Source: Sternotherus odoratus
Lineage: Eukaryota; Chordata; Testudines; Kinosternidae
Length of the DNA stretch: 64,000 nucleotides
Assembly (NCBI GenBank): GCA_032164245.1
Contig: JAVMKO010000209.1
Span: forward strand, 496,001-560,000
Reading direction: 5' to 3'
The position numbers were made by a program, and so were the translations under genes. Positions 44,458 through 54,904 of this stretch are shown piece after piece. Every line of letters begins with the position of its first letter. Position 1 is the first letter of the stretch. The notes beneath the pieces are model-generated. The model saw only the letters and a program-made list of their open reading frames with translations, had not been told where the DNA came from and made no database searches.

Positions 44458-45183
44458 TGTAGCAGAGCGGCAACTCACCCCTGCAGCGCATGCTGCTGGT
44501 TGTCCAGGGAATCAGCTCTTTCCAGCCTCTGAAGCACCCTCTACAGGCCAATGTCCCTCTTGCCACTGGCACCGTATCCCTCCCTGGACCCTAGTGCACT
44601 CTTACCTGGGGTACTGCACCCCTGAAGTACCCCCACAGTCTCACTGGGTCTCCCCTGCCCAGGGAACCCCCACCCACTATCCCCACCTTGTCTCAGCCTA
44701 TGGGCTACTGCCAGTCACCATTGAGCCCCCGTTCACTGGGCTGACTGCAGTCTGTATAAACCAGTTATCATAGGTAAGGAGGGTTTCACCTGTTACCTCT
44801 GCCTACCCATGGGCTGTCCCCTGCAACTCCAGTACCTCTTCTTGGCCACAGACCAGGCCCTGCAGCCTGGGGAGTTGCCATCCTGGAGCTCCCCAAGACC
44901 TCTGGCCTTCCACCCCCCAGCCCTGCTCCACTCCAGGTACCTCCTCAAGCTTCTCCAGCAGCCAAGCCAGTCTGCCTCAGCAGCTAGAGGAGGAGTCTCT
45001 CTCTCTCTCTCTGTTTCAGCTGCTGGCTTCCCTGGCCTTTACAGGGCCAACTGGGACTGTTTGGGGCATGGCCCCCACCTGAGGCTGTCTCTCAATCAGT
45101 CCAGCTATTCCCTTGCCCCAGCCATCCCCCCAGGACTGACTTTAACCCCTTTTCTGTGGGAGTAGGGCAGCCGCTCCACTACA
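44458..45183 (+). mobile_element. Solo LTR inside the CR1, 726 bp
   Basis: Ends TGTAGCAGAGCGGC and GCAGCCGCTCCACTACA are inverted copies. A TATAAA at 44755 suggests + orientation. Flanking CTCT/CTCC may be a worn target duplication. CR1 sequence resumes on both sides. Confidence 0.75.
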
Positions 45184-46930
45184 CTCCCCTTTTGCAACTT
45201 GATACCATTACTTCTTGTTCTGTTATCCACTAACACTGAGAATAGTCTAGATCCATGCTCTTTGGAACCCCCTTTCAGGTAGTTGAAAACAGCTATCAAA
45301 TCCTCCCTCATTCTTTTCTTCTGCTGACTAACCAATCCCAGTTCCCTCAGCCTCTCCTTATAAGTCATGTGCTTCCAGACCCCTAATAATTTTTGCTGCC
45401 CTCTGCTGTACTCTTTCCAATTTATCCACATCCTCCTTGTAGTTTGGGTTCCAAAACTAGACACAGTACTCCAGATGAGGCCTCACCAATGCCAAATAGA
45501 GAGGAATGATCATGTCTCTCTACCTGTTAGCAATGTGCCTAATTATACCACCCAAAATGCCGTTAGCCTTCTTGGCAACAAGGGCACACTGTGGACTCAT
45601 ACCCAGCTTCTTGTTCACTGTAATCCGTAGGTCCTTTTCTGCAGAACTGCTGCCTGGCCACTCAGTCCCTCATCTGTAGCAGTGCATGGGATTCTTCTGT
45701 CCTAAGTGCAGAACTCAGCACTTGTCTTGTTGAACCTCATCAAATTTATTTTGGCCCAATCTTCCAATTTTTCTGTCCCTCTGTATCCTATCCCTACTCT
45801 CCAGCATATCTACCACTCCTCCCAGTTTAGTGGCATCTGCAAACTTGCTGAATGTGCAATCCAAGCCATCCTCCAGATCATTGATAAAAATATTAAACAA
45901 AACCAGCTCCAGTACTGACCCTTGGGACTCTACTTCATAACGGTTGCTAACAAGACATGGAGCCATTGATCACTACCCATTGAGCCCGATGATCTAGCCA
46001 TCTTTCTATCCACCTCATAGTCCATTCATCCAGCCCAAACTTTTTTAATTTGCTAGCAAAAATACTGTGGAAGACCATATATAAAGCTTTGCTAAAGACA
46101 TGGAATAACCCATTCAGTCATCCACAGAACCAGTTATCTCATCATAGATGCCAATTAGGTTAGTCAGGCATGACTTACCTTTGGTGAATCCATGCTGACT
46201 GTTGCCTGTTCTCTTTCTTCTCCTCTAAGTGCTTCAGAATTGATTACTTGAGGACCTGCTCCATGATTTTTCCTGGGACTGAGGTAAGGCTGACTGGCCT
46301 GTAGTTTCCCAGATCCTCTTTCTTCCCTTCTTTAAAGATGGGCACTACATTAGCCTTTTTCCAGTCATATTGGCCCCATGGACTTATGCTCATCCAGGTT
46401 TTCTAAATAGTCCCGAACCACTTCTTTCTCCACAGAGGGCCAGTCACCTCCTCCCCATACCTTTCTACACAGTGCAGCAGGCTGGGAACTGGCCTTGTCT
46501 GTGAAGACTGAGGCAAAAAAAAGCATTGAGTACATTTGCTTTCTCCACATCCTCTGTCACTAGATTGCCTCCCTAATTCAGTAAGAGGCCCACACTTTCC
46601 TTGACTTTCTTCTTGTTGCTAACATACTTGAAGAAACTCTTCTTGCTAGCTGCACCTCTAAGTGTGATTTGGCCTTCCCGATTTCACTCCTGCATGCCTG
46701 AGAAATATTTTATACTCCTCCCTGGTCATTTGTCCAATCTTCCACTTCTTGTAAGTTTTTCTTCTTTTTTGTGTGTTTAAATTCAGCAAGTTAATTCACT
46801 GTTAATCCAAGCTGGTCACCTGCCATATTTACTATTCTTTCTACACGTCGGGATGGTTTATTCCTGCAACCTCAGTAATGATTCTTTAAAATACAGCCAG
46901 CTCTACTGGACTCCTTTCCCTTTTATAGGT

Positions 46931-47395
46931 TCAAGAATAGCAGCCGTGTTAGTCTGTATCTGTAAAGAAAGCAAGGAATACTTGTAGCACCTTAGAGACT
47001 AACTAGTTTATTTCAGCATAAGCTTTCGTGAGCTATAGCTCTCTTCATCGGATGCATAGAATGGAACAGAAGTAAGATGCATTAATTTTCAAATTGGATG
47101 CAATTAACCAGGGGCTAAATAGGACTTGTGAATGGTTCTCTCATTACACTAATTGACTGCATTTCCTGAGTTAATTTACCTGATGCAGAAATCCATTTCA
47201 AAAGGTATTTTTTTCTCCTACCGATAATGGTCCATCTCCATTTAACAGCCCTCTTAGAATTGGTATGCTAATGTACAATTTTTTTCTTACTTCTGTTCCA
47301 TTCTATGCATCCGATGAAGTGAGCTATAGCCCAAGAAAGCTTATGCTGAAATAAACTAGTTAATCTCTAAGGTGCTACAAGTATTCCTCACTTTT
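46931..47395. mobile_element. Palindromic interspersed element, full copy
   Basis: The left arm (AGCCGTGTTAGTCTGTATCT, AGCATAAGCTTTCGTGAGCT, ATCGGATGCATAGAATGGAA) is mirrored by the right arm (TTCCATTCTATGCATCCGAT, AAGCTTATGCTGAAATAAAC), arms of about 110-140 bp around a 200-bp centre. Fragments of it occur at 1871, 5815 and 55765. No coding capacity; it resembles a non-autonomous DNA transposon. Confidence 0.85.
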
Positions 47396-47961
47396 TTTCC
47401 CCTTTATGTTCTTCTCCCAGGGGACCTTGCCCATTAGCTCCCTGGTGGTGTCAGTCTGCTTTTCTGAAGTCCAGGGTCTGTATTCTGCTGTTCTCCTTTC
47501 TTCCTTGTGTGAGGATCCTGAACTCAATCATCTCATGGTCACTGCCTTCCAGGTTCCCATCCACTTTTGTGTCACCTACTAATTCTTCCCTGTTTGTGAG
47601 TGGCAGTAAAGAAGAGCTCTGCCTCTAGTTGGTTCCTCCAGCACTTGAACCAGGATAGTGTTCCCTATATTTCCAAAAACTTCATGGATTGTCTGTTCAC
47701 CGCTGTATTGCTCTCCCAGCAGATATAGGGTTGATTGAAGTTCCCCTTGAGAACCAGGGCCTGCAGGGCTGGGTCCAGGCACCAGCCCCCAAGCACATGC
47801 TTGGGGCAGCCAACAAAGGGGGGGGGGCTGTGTGCCCTTCATCATTTGGGTGTTGTACTGTGTCTTTTGTCAGCATTTTGGCTGCCATACCACCACTGCC
47901 ACATCTCCTGTCGGTGGTAATTCAGTGGCAGGTCAATGAGTTACAGTGTTTTCTGGGGGGG

Positions 47962-48855
47962 TGTGGCGGGGTGACCACCCGCCCCCTACCGGAAGGGGCT
48001 TGGAAAAGCCCCAAAAGGGGTTTAAAACAGCCAGAGAAGGGGCTGTGGCCGGGAGCCTGCAAACTCCCAGGCTGATTGGGAATTAGGCTCAGCTGAGTGT
48101 CCACACCCCAAACACTCAAGACTGTATAAAAGCCTGGGAGGCAGGATAGAGTTAGTCAGTCTTCTCTGTAAGCAGAGGGAGACAGGCCTGCTGCAGGAAG
48201 CTGTAAGGAAGGTACTGGGCAGGGCTGGGTGCAGGGCTGGGGCTAGGCGGTAGGAGCTGGGGAAAGCTCTAGCCTGAGAGCCCCAGGCTGCAAGAGCAGG
48301 CAAGGGCCTAAAGTCAGTCTCCTCTGTAACCAGAGGGAGACAGGGCCTGGCTGCAGGGAGCCTGTACCAGAGTACCCAGACTGGGATAGGGCATGGGCAA
48401 GGCAGCTGGGAACCAGGGAGCCTAAGCTCTAGGGAGAGGGCCCCAGCTTGCGGAGCCTAGAGAAGGCCCAACCCACGGGGTACTGGGGGTTGCCAGGGGG
48501 CGGCCCAGGGCTGGTAATAGCAGCAGCAGGCCAACCCCTTCTTGCCGGTGATGAGTAGCCATGAGACTGCAGTCCGCCCCAGTGAGCGGGGGCAAGTAGT
48601 GACTGACAGTGGCACAATCTGAGGTGAGTTGGGGATAGTGGGTGGTGGGTTCCCTGGGGAGGGGAGACCCTAAAACCAGGGGTGTACTGCAGGGGTGCAG
48701 CACCCTCAGCAAGGGGCTCCGGGGTCTGGGAGGGGCACGGAGCCAGAGTGGAGAAGCGGACGTCGGCCGGCAGAGGGCGCTCCAGGGTCAAAAAGAGCTA
48801 ATTCCCGTGATGACCAGACAGGGGCGCCGCCGGGTGAGTGACCGGCCCTGTCACA
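47962..48855 (+). mobile_element. Solo LTR, 894 bp
   Basis: Begins TGTGGCGGGGTGACCACC and ends GACCGGCCCTGTCACA, with GGGGG on both sides (47957-47961, 48856-48860). TATAAAA is at 48125-48131. Two internal copies of CTGTAAGCAGAGGGAGACAG-like wording (48170, 48327). The G-run duplication is low-complexity, so somewhat weak evidence. Confidence 0.8.
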
Positions 48856-48939
48856 GGGGGGTTCCACTGCTTCGGGTGTCAAAAAACCTGGAGCCGGCCC
48901 TAAGGGTCTGTGATCTAGTAAATTCTTTTAATTGCCAGA

Positions 48940-49215
48940 AGAAAGCCCCGTCCACCTCATGGATATAAACTGTTCAGGAAGGATAGGCAGGGCAGAAAAG
49001 GTGGGGAAGTTGCATTGGTGGTCTGTAGCAGACTCCCCTCACTACATCACCCTTCTTGCTCACACTTCAAAACTTAACCCAGAGACTCTCAGGTTTTTCT
49101 GCAGTTTCATACCGGAGCTCTGAGCAGTCGTACTGTTCTCTTACCTACAATGCAACTCCCCCACTCTTTCTGCCCTGCCTGTCCTTCCTGAATAGTTTAT
49201 ATCCGTCCATGACAG
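48940..49215. pseudogene. LINE endonuclease scrap in an inverted arrangement
   Basis: GGATATAAACTGTTCAGGAA near 48960 is found reversed near 49190 (CTGAATAGTTTATATCCGTC). In the right frame the left arm reads GYKLFRKDRQGR, as in LINE endonucleases. The two arms form an inverted repeat about 60 bp long with a spacer of about 140 bp. Confidence 0.45.
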
Positions 49216-50050
49216 TGCTCCAGTCATGTGAGTTATCCCATCAAGTCTCTGTTATTCCCATCACATCATAATTCCTTGACTCTGCCAGAACTTCCAGTTC
49301 TCCAGAACAATAATCCAGAGTCATAACGCAGAAAGACCCAAAATAGGGACAAAGCAGGCTGCTACCTAAGGCAGAGAGGCCAAGGTCACTCCATTTTGTG
49401 ATAGGCTGCTCTGTGTAAAACTCCCTGCCACTGGACTCGGATCACACACTTCCCTACAAAGCCCTCTGCTAGCAGGACCAGGAAAACCTTCATTTACAGT
49501 GACAGTTTACAGTTCCAATTCAGGTTTCAATGCACCATGAACATAATGGATGGGCTTGAAGGGAGCTGGAAGTGAAAAAGAAATAGATTGACAGATGTGA
49601 AGGCCAGAAAACCCCATTCAGTCCATCCAGTCTGACTCTGTGTACACAGGCCAGAGAATTCGGGGGGAGGGGGGAGCTGAGGCTCTGAGCAAAGCTCTGA
49701 TGGCCTCTGATAGGGTGACCAGTCAGCAAGTGTGAAAAACGAGGACAGGAGGTGTGTGTGTGTGTGGGGAGGGGGGGGGATAATAGGCACCTATATAAGA
49801 CAAAGCCCCCCAAAAGCGGGACTGTCCCAGTAAAATCAAGATATTTGATTATCCTAGCTCCTGCTGACCCCCAGCATGTATCTTACACTGTAATGTCTGC
49901 TGTTTTGATCTGTGATGGTCTCCCGGTGATGTCTAGAGCAGGTTTCTGACAGCACCCCCTGATATCTGTTACAAACACTGCCAGCCCTGTCCCTGTCACC
50001 GGGCAGCATCACTTACAGAGGTGAGTGACTTCCAGCCATGCTGACCCCAT
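49216..50050. other. Upstream of gene B, with a (TG)n run and a mariner-like scrap
   Basis: A TG microsatellite at 49752-49766 and the wording AGGGTGACCAGTCAGCAAGT (49714), which matches the end of the small element at 52155. Nothing else was recognised. Confidence 0.45.
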
Positions 50051-50065
50051 ACAAAGGTGCCCAGA

Positions 50066-50176
50066 CAGGGCCGGCGACAGAAATTTGGGGCCCCCGTACT
50101 CTGATCATTTGGGGGCCCCCTAAAGTCTGGGGCCCGGTACAGCTCTACCCGTAGTACCCCCCTGTCGCCGGCCCTG
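50066..50176. mobile_element. 111-bp non-autonomous hAT element
   Basis: Nearly palindromic: starts CAGGGCCGGCGACAG and ends CTGTCGCCGGCCCTG, flanked on both sides by TGCCCAGA (50058-50065 and 50177-50184), a perfect 8-bp duplication. Confidence 0.93.
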
Positions 50177-50742
50177 TGCCCAGATGTCACCCAGTCACCA
50201 GAGTGTGAGAAGGGTCCCTTCTGGGCCTGAGCCACAAAGCAAGTGAGTCTGTCACAGCCCCATCTGCACATCTTGACTGTTTAGCTCACACTGTAGGGTG
50301 TCATGCAGTTAGCTGTGGAGAGCCCTAGGTCACTCATCTGCTGTGTTTTTCCAGCTGGAGCCAGGCACAGAGCCAGACCCCTTCTGCAGGGCAACAGCCT
50401 GGTGGGTACCACTAGGATTCCCTCAGAAGTGATCCTACTCTGCTGAAGGCTTCCCCTGCACTGGTATCAAGAGACACCTGCACCAATGGATGGTCAGAGA
50501 ACTGACAAGGGGAGGAAATGGGGGTGGGTACACGGCATTGCCTGGGGGTGGAACTTCCTAGTGCCAGGTCTGGGCAGGTGGCAGGGCAGCCTGGGAGGGT
50601 GAAATCCTCTCCTGACCCTGGGGAGCTGCTCTGCCTGGGAGCAGAGTGGGTCAGGTCAGATGATGGATGGGGCATGTTCCCTGCACTGCCGGCTCCTCAT
50701 GCAGTCTGGGGAATGTTAACCATCCTTGCTCTCTCCTTATAG
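50177..50742 (+). promoter_or_regulatory. Likely 5' flank, 5' UTR exon(s) and first intron of gene B
   Basis: The exon with the ATG is preceded by a splice acceptor (TCTCCTTATAG at 50742), so a non-coding first exon should lie upstream; a possible one follows TGTTTTTCCAG at 50354. No TATA box or CpG-rich block could be pinned down. Confidence 0.35.
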
Positions 50743-50833
50743 GTCCCTGCCCAGGGTGTCCCCATGGCGACGCGGTGGTGGCTCTGTGTGTGCAGCCTGG
50801 GGATCCTCCTCCTGGTGCCATGTTTTCTCTCAG
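50743..50833 (+). CDS. Gene B, signal-peptide exon (coding from 50764)
   Basis: After the acceptor TCTCCTTATAG come 21 bases of leader and an ATG at 50764 in the context CCCCATGG. The exon codes 23 residues plus one base (MATRWWLCVCSLGILLLVPC continuing FLS), a basic start followed by a hydrophobic core, and ends with the donor GTAAAA. A short signal-peptide exon ending in phase 1 is the standard second exon of butyrophilin genes, normally followed by an IgV exon. None is found before the membrane exon at 52002, and the phases of the two exons fit directly. The gene product should be inserted in the endoplasmic reticulum. Confidence 0.8.
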
Positions 50834-51052
50834 GTAAAAATGTTTGAATCCCCATTATTTCCCTCCCTGTCCCTGATATATGCTGCCCCTGCAGGGCTGA
50901 GTGGGAAGATCTGAAGCCCAATAACCTCCCTTCCTCCCCCCGGACCTCCTCAGTCCTGCAGAATAAAGGGGTCAGGGCTGTGGTGTGGGGATGATGTTTC
51001 AGTGACCGGGGCACATCCTAGCTCTAGTTGGCAGGATTGTTGGATCTTGTAT

Positions 51053-51540
51053 CAGAGAATCATAAAATATTAGGGTTGGAAGGGACCTCAGGAGATCATC
51101 TAGTCCAACCCCCTGCTCAAAGCAGGACCAAGCCCAACTAAATCATCCCAGCAAGGATTTTGTCAAGCCTGACCTTAAAAAGAGATTCTACCACTTCCCT
51201 AGGTAACCCATTCCAGTGCTTCACCACCCTCCTAGTGAAAACATTTTTCCTAATATCCAACCTAAATCTCCCCCCACTGCAACTTGAGACCATTACTCCT
51301 TGTTCTGTCATCTGGTACCACTGAGAACAGTCTAGATCCATCCTCTTTAGAACCCCCTTTCAGGTAGTTGAAAGCAGCTATCCAATCCTCCCTCATTCTT
51401 CTGCAGACTAAACAAACCCATTTCTCTCAACCTCTCCTCATAAGTCATGTGCTCCAGACCCCTAATCATTTTTGTTGCCCTCTGCTGGACTCTTTCCAAT
51501 TTATCCACATCCTTCTTGTAGTGTGAGGCCCCAAACTCAC
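51053..51540 (-). mobile_element. CR1 LINE 3' end
   Basis: Begins AATCATAAAATATTAGGGTT and continues to the conserved TTTCCAATTTATCCACATCC region, reversed relative to gene B. It lies in the intron between the signal and membrane exons. Confidence 0.9.
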
Positions 51541-52001
51541 ACTACATAATGGCTCCTTCTGGCCTTAACATCTGTGACTTCATCAATTCATAATACACTG
51601 GGGCCAGCTAGGAAAACAATTGTTCTCTGCTGAACCTATCTGGACTGGACGTGGTGACTGAGAACGGGGAGCTGTATGATAGTGACCATCTGAATAGCCA
51701 GTTGGTGCAGGGAGGGCTGGACAGGCTGGGCATGGAGTCTCTGGCTCTTGGCTTATAGCAATAAGAGAGATTTGGGTTGAGCAGCCTCCTGATTCTTGTA
51801 ACTGTTGCTGCTCTGGCTTCTCTGGTTCCAATGCTTCCATTTGGGACTGTGATTTAAGAGTGGAGGGAGACGTTCCTTTAATTCCTGTGTTGTTCTGGGC
51901 TCCCTGAGCCAGGACTCAGCTGTCAAACCAAGTGGCAAACCCCATTCTCCAGCTCCAGGATGGGACTTGGCTCCTCACACACTGCGCTCTCTGTTTGACA
52001 G
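51541..52001. other. Intron of gene B where an Ig exon would be expected; none seen
   Basis: Checked in all frames for the Cys...Trp...Tyr-x-Cys pattern of IgV or IgC domains without success. The frame entering the next exon is open only from 51932. The 15-base tract before 52001 is the acceptor of the membrane exon. Confidence 0.5.
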
Positions 52002-52097
52002 GTGACATCTTCCCCCATGTGGATCCCTGGGTGGCTGAATTCTCGGTAGTTCTGATTCTCATTGGTGCTGGAGGTGGTGTAATTCTTGTATATGCAG
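52002..52097 (+). CDS. Gene B, butyrophilin-type transmembrane exon
   Basis: Acceptor CTGTTTGACAG, 96 nt, donor GTAATG, phase 1-1. It encodes a short stem, DIFPHVDPWVAEF, followed by a hydrophobic helix (SVVLILIGAGGGVILVYA). The (D)-x-FP-x-x-xPW start is the usual opening of the membrane exon right after the IgC exon in butyrophilins. Joined to the signal exon it would leave about a dozen residues outside the cell. Confidence 0.82.
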
Positions 52098-52154
52098 GTA
52101 ATGGGAATGTGTTATTTGCATGTTTAGATCCTGGCCCTAGAGGACACTGGGCTA

Positions 52155-52246
52155 GGGTGACCAGATAGCAAGTGTGGAAAATTGGGATTGGGGTGGTTGG
52201 CACCTATATACGAGAAAGGCCCAAATATTGGGACATCCGGTCACCC
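52155..52246. mobile_element. 92-bp mariner-type element in gene B intron
   Basis: Inverted ends GGGTGACCAGAT and ATCCGGTCACCC, flanked by TA at 52153 and TA at 52247, the Tc1/mariner target. Confidence 0.85.
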
Positions 52247-52472
52247 TACACTGGGCTCGGGCATGTGCAGGTATTTACCTTGTGTTGGTTTTAGGAAATA
52301 AACCAAACTAACAAATACACGGGGGTCCCCCTCCCCAGCCTATGTTATTGTATTGCTCAGTGTTTCCCCTTCCTTCCTTATCTCACTGCAATGTCCGATT
52401 CTTTGTCTCACCATGAAGCGAAAGCCCTTTCAGAAGAAATGTTCTAAACTTAGAGTGTCTGTTTTATGGTAG

Positions 52473-52547
52473 GTCTCCTGCTCTGTCTCTTGCTCTGTCT
52501 GTTGAGATTTCTGAGCTTTGTGACACTTGGTGTTATCTGTGGGCTCA
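52473..52547 (+). CDS. Gene B, possible second hydrophobic exon
   Basis: Acceptor GTTTTATGGTAG, then 25 residues of strongly hydrophobic sequence (LLLCLLLCLLRFLSFVTLGV). Three donors would keep phase 1: GTGTTA at 52530, GTGGGC at 52539 and GTGCAG at 52548; I drew the last. None is strong, so the 3' end is uncertain and the exon may not be used. If used, the protein would have two membrane segments or an extended one, which would change which side the coiled coil lies on. Confidence 0.4.
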
Positions 52548-53037
52548 GTGCAGTGAAAGGGATGGAGCTGGGAGGTTTCTGCCCAGTGATTCCTCATCTC
52601 TCCCACATTCTCACACACACTGATGATAACTGGTTGGCAAATGTGAATTTTGCACCAGATACCCAAGGGTCCGTGCTTGTGAGATTCCCTGGGGGTGGCG
52701 GGGTGGGGTCAGGGACACAGGCCTGCAGTAAGAAATCTGGGTCAGATTCTGTCCCACTAACCCTGGACAATTGCTCAGTGGTTCTATTCTCCTTAAAGGA
52801 AATGACACAGGAAGGTCAATGACGCTCTGTGAGATGATTCCATCCCTGTGACTGTCGAATGCACAGGACACAGAGAGGGTGATTATCTATAAACTTACAT
52901 ATAACTATGTATAACTTACATATAAGTAACTGAGCAACCCAAATCAGACAGGAATTTGGTTAATCCACAACTCCCACATAATACCACGTAGTCGACCCAC
53001 CTAAAAGCCTCTTCACAGGTTGAGTTAAATTCACTGA

Positions 53038-53448
53038 TTAGTGAAGGGGTAGCTCGAGTGGCTCTCCTCTTCTGGTCTTCTCCAGTCCTGAGAAACTGTG
53101 CCCAGATTTTATAAAACAACTCTGTTCCCTGGCAGCATTGCTTGGGGAATGTGGTATAGCATAATATCGGTGCTTGATCTGATTTGAGTTGCTTTGAGCT
53201 GCTGAGATAGCAATACAATTGGTATCCTTAATTGCTGTCAAGTTTGCAATATACTGATGATTCTCATTGTTGTCCCCAGCCTCCCATACACCAAAACATA
53301 AATTTATGGGCAAGTTCAGTTCCCATCCATACATCAGGAGATGTGGTGTAACTCCAAGAGCAGTGTGTTTTGTGCTATTGTGTTCATACACAAAGAAAGG
53401 AGCATGATGACTCCAATTTGATTGCTGCTCTGGATATAAAGTCCCCAA
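53038..53448 (-). pseudogene. Ty3/gypsy-type integrase fragment
   Basis: Longer than its partner: 136 residues including WSHHAPFFVYEHNSTKHTAL and GVTPHLLMYGWELNLPI, without the hAT insertion. The end of the frame (HRYYAIPHSPSNAA) is past the integrase core. No zinc-binding N-terminus or catalytic triad is present. Confidence 0.75.
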
Positions 53449-53663
53449 TATATTCCAAAGGGTTCAAGTTAATCTATCTGACTGAGGACCCAGCCTTGTG
53501 GATGATAAGAAGCTGTCCTGTACTTTTGCATTTCACCCATATAGAGCACCTCCTTCAAAAGATGACTCAAAATATTCTCTGTCCAGGGAAGAGATCTGAG
53601 CTGAGACTCCATACAGAGAAAAGTATTTCTCTCTCAACATGTGCCTGACACCAAAACTATTTT

Positions 53664-54045
53664 ATTAGCATTAGATATGGGTTGGAAGAGACCTCTAGAG
53701 GCCATCAAGTCCAACCCCCTTATCAAAGTAGGACCAACCCCAACTAAATGATCCTAGCCAGGGCTTTGTCAAGACATGTCTTAAAAACCTCTAAGGATGG
53801 AGATTCCACCACCTCCTTGGTAACCCATTCCAGTGCTTACCTACCCCCTTGTGAAAGAGTTCTTACTAATATCCAACCTAGACTTCCCCCACTGAAACTT
53901 GAGACCATTACTCCTTCTGTCATCTACCATTATTGAGAATAGCCTATCTCCATCCTCTTTGGAACCCCTCTTCAGGTAGTTGAAGGCTGCTCTCAAATCC
54001 CCACTCACTCTTCTCCTCTGCAGACTGAAGTAGCCCAGTTCCCTC
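53664..54045 (-). mobile_element. CR1 LINE 3' end (duplicate of 4676-5045)
   Basis: Starts TTAGATATGGGTTGGAAGAG and ends in CAGACTGAAGTAGCCCAGTT, in the same position relative to integrase and protease as in copy 1. Confidence 0.9.
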
Positions 54046-54099
54046 TGTCAAGGCTAATTCCCCATATTCTTGGCCAGCCCATATACTGGACAGGCAGCT

Positions 54100-54400
54100 T
54101 GGCTATAGGCAAGTTAAGAGTTGGCCTTAAATTGTTGCACTGTTACTTAGGCCTCTGTGTCGATGAATTTGGGGTCCATCGGGGATTGGTGAATAGCTGA
54201 CACCTGTGCTCCAGTGTCTCTCCCTGCAGTTATCTTTCTCCTGCCCACGCTCACAGTTTCCCTTCACTCTGGGAGTATTTGCGAGGCATCTGGGCCTGAA
54301 GGCTTTTGGTGGGACTCCAGGGTGATAATTTGCCATTGGCTGGTGCTCTTGGGGCAGTTGGCCTTCATGTGCTCCAGCTCATTACATTTGAAACATCGCC
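54100..54400 (-). pseudogene. Gypsy-type CCHC knuckle and retropepsin fragment
   Basis: 54395-54351 on the - strand encodes CFKCNELEHMKANCP; the retropepsin part follows at about 54260-54130 with a worn DTGA region. Duplicate of 5046-5420. Confidence 0.7.
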
Positions 54401-54904
54401 TGGCTGACTGTGGGCTGGAGTGAGGTGGGTGGTTGGAGAGTGGGGTGGTGGGATGACAGGGAATCTGGGGTCTCCCTGGCTGTATGTAGGGTTCCTCCTT
54501 GTGAGATGCATCCTTGGGCTAAATACAATGGTGGGGTATCATCTTGGGTTGCCCCTTCTAGTAACCCCACCAACTTCTACTACCTTTCTTCTTCTCCGCC
54601 ACCTCCACCCATTGGGTTCCGATCTTCCCCGCCTCAATTACTGTTCTGGGCTTCCCATCTAGGATGTCTTCCTGTTTCCTCAGGAGCACCCTTTGAGAAC
54701 TTTTCCTCATTTGTATTAGGAGACTCCCTGGCTTTGCAGGCTGAACCCTTTGCATGCCTGTTCCCCCTCAGGCAGCAAAAACAAGAAAACAAAGGAAACA
54801 AAAACTTCCCTGACTTTACAGGCTGACAAAAAGGAAAATGTGCCCTTTTAAAAGCCTGAGGGCTGTGCCTCTGTTTCAAAATGATCCCACCACTCTGCCA
54901 CCAA
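54401..54904 (-). pseudogene. Worn gag/leader region of the same gypsy element
   Basis: Between the zinc knuckle and the LTR-like block. A leader-like stretch at 54885-54915 reads, on the - strand, GACTTGGTGGCAGAGTGGTG, typical of sequence just after an LTR. No intact Gag frame. Confidence 0.45.

Larger units (their letters stand above)
44234..47961 (-). mobile_element. CR1 LINE reaching into its endonuclease, with three insertions
   Basis: The 3' end starts at 44234 (ATAGAATATCAGGGTTGGAA). Moving right: RT pieces with SQCALVVKKAN-like wording, [20 protein letters not shown] (45966-45715), the pre-RT region ([15 protein letters not shown], 46550-46365), and at 47845-47410 endonuclease wording ([12 protein letters not shown] and, in another frame, GNFNQPYICWESNTA). 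Broken by many stops. Insertions at 44458, 46931 and 47962 interrupt it. Confidence 0.85.
52880..54790. repeat. Segmental duplication, copy 2 (partner 3690-5800)
   Basis: Same order of gypsy integrase, CR1, retropepsin and zinc knuckle as copy 1, at the equivalent place in gene B, downstream of the membrane exon(s) and upstream of the 27/36-nt exons. Confidence 0.85.

Noticed and set aside
50834..52001. Hidden IgV or IgC exon of gene B
   Set aside because: No frame with the Ig cysteine/tryptophan pattern; much of the interval is CR1.
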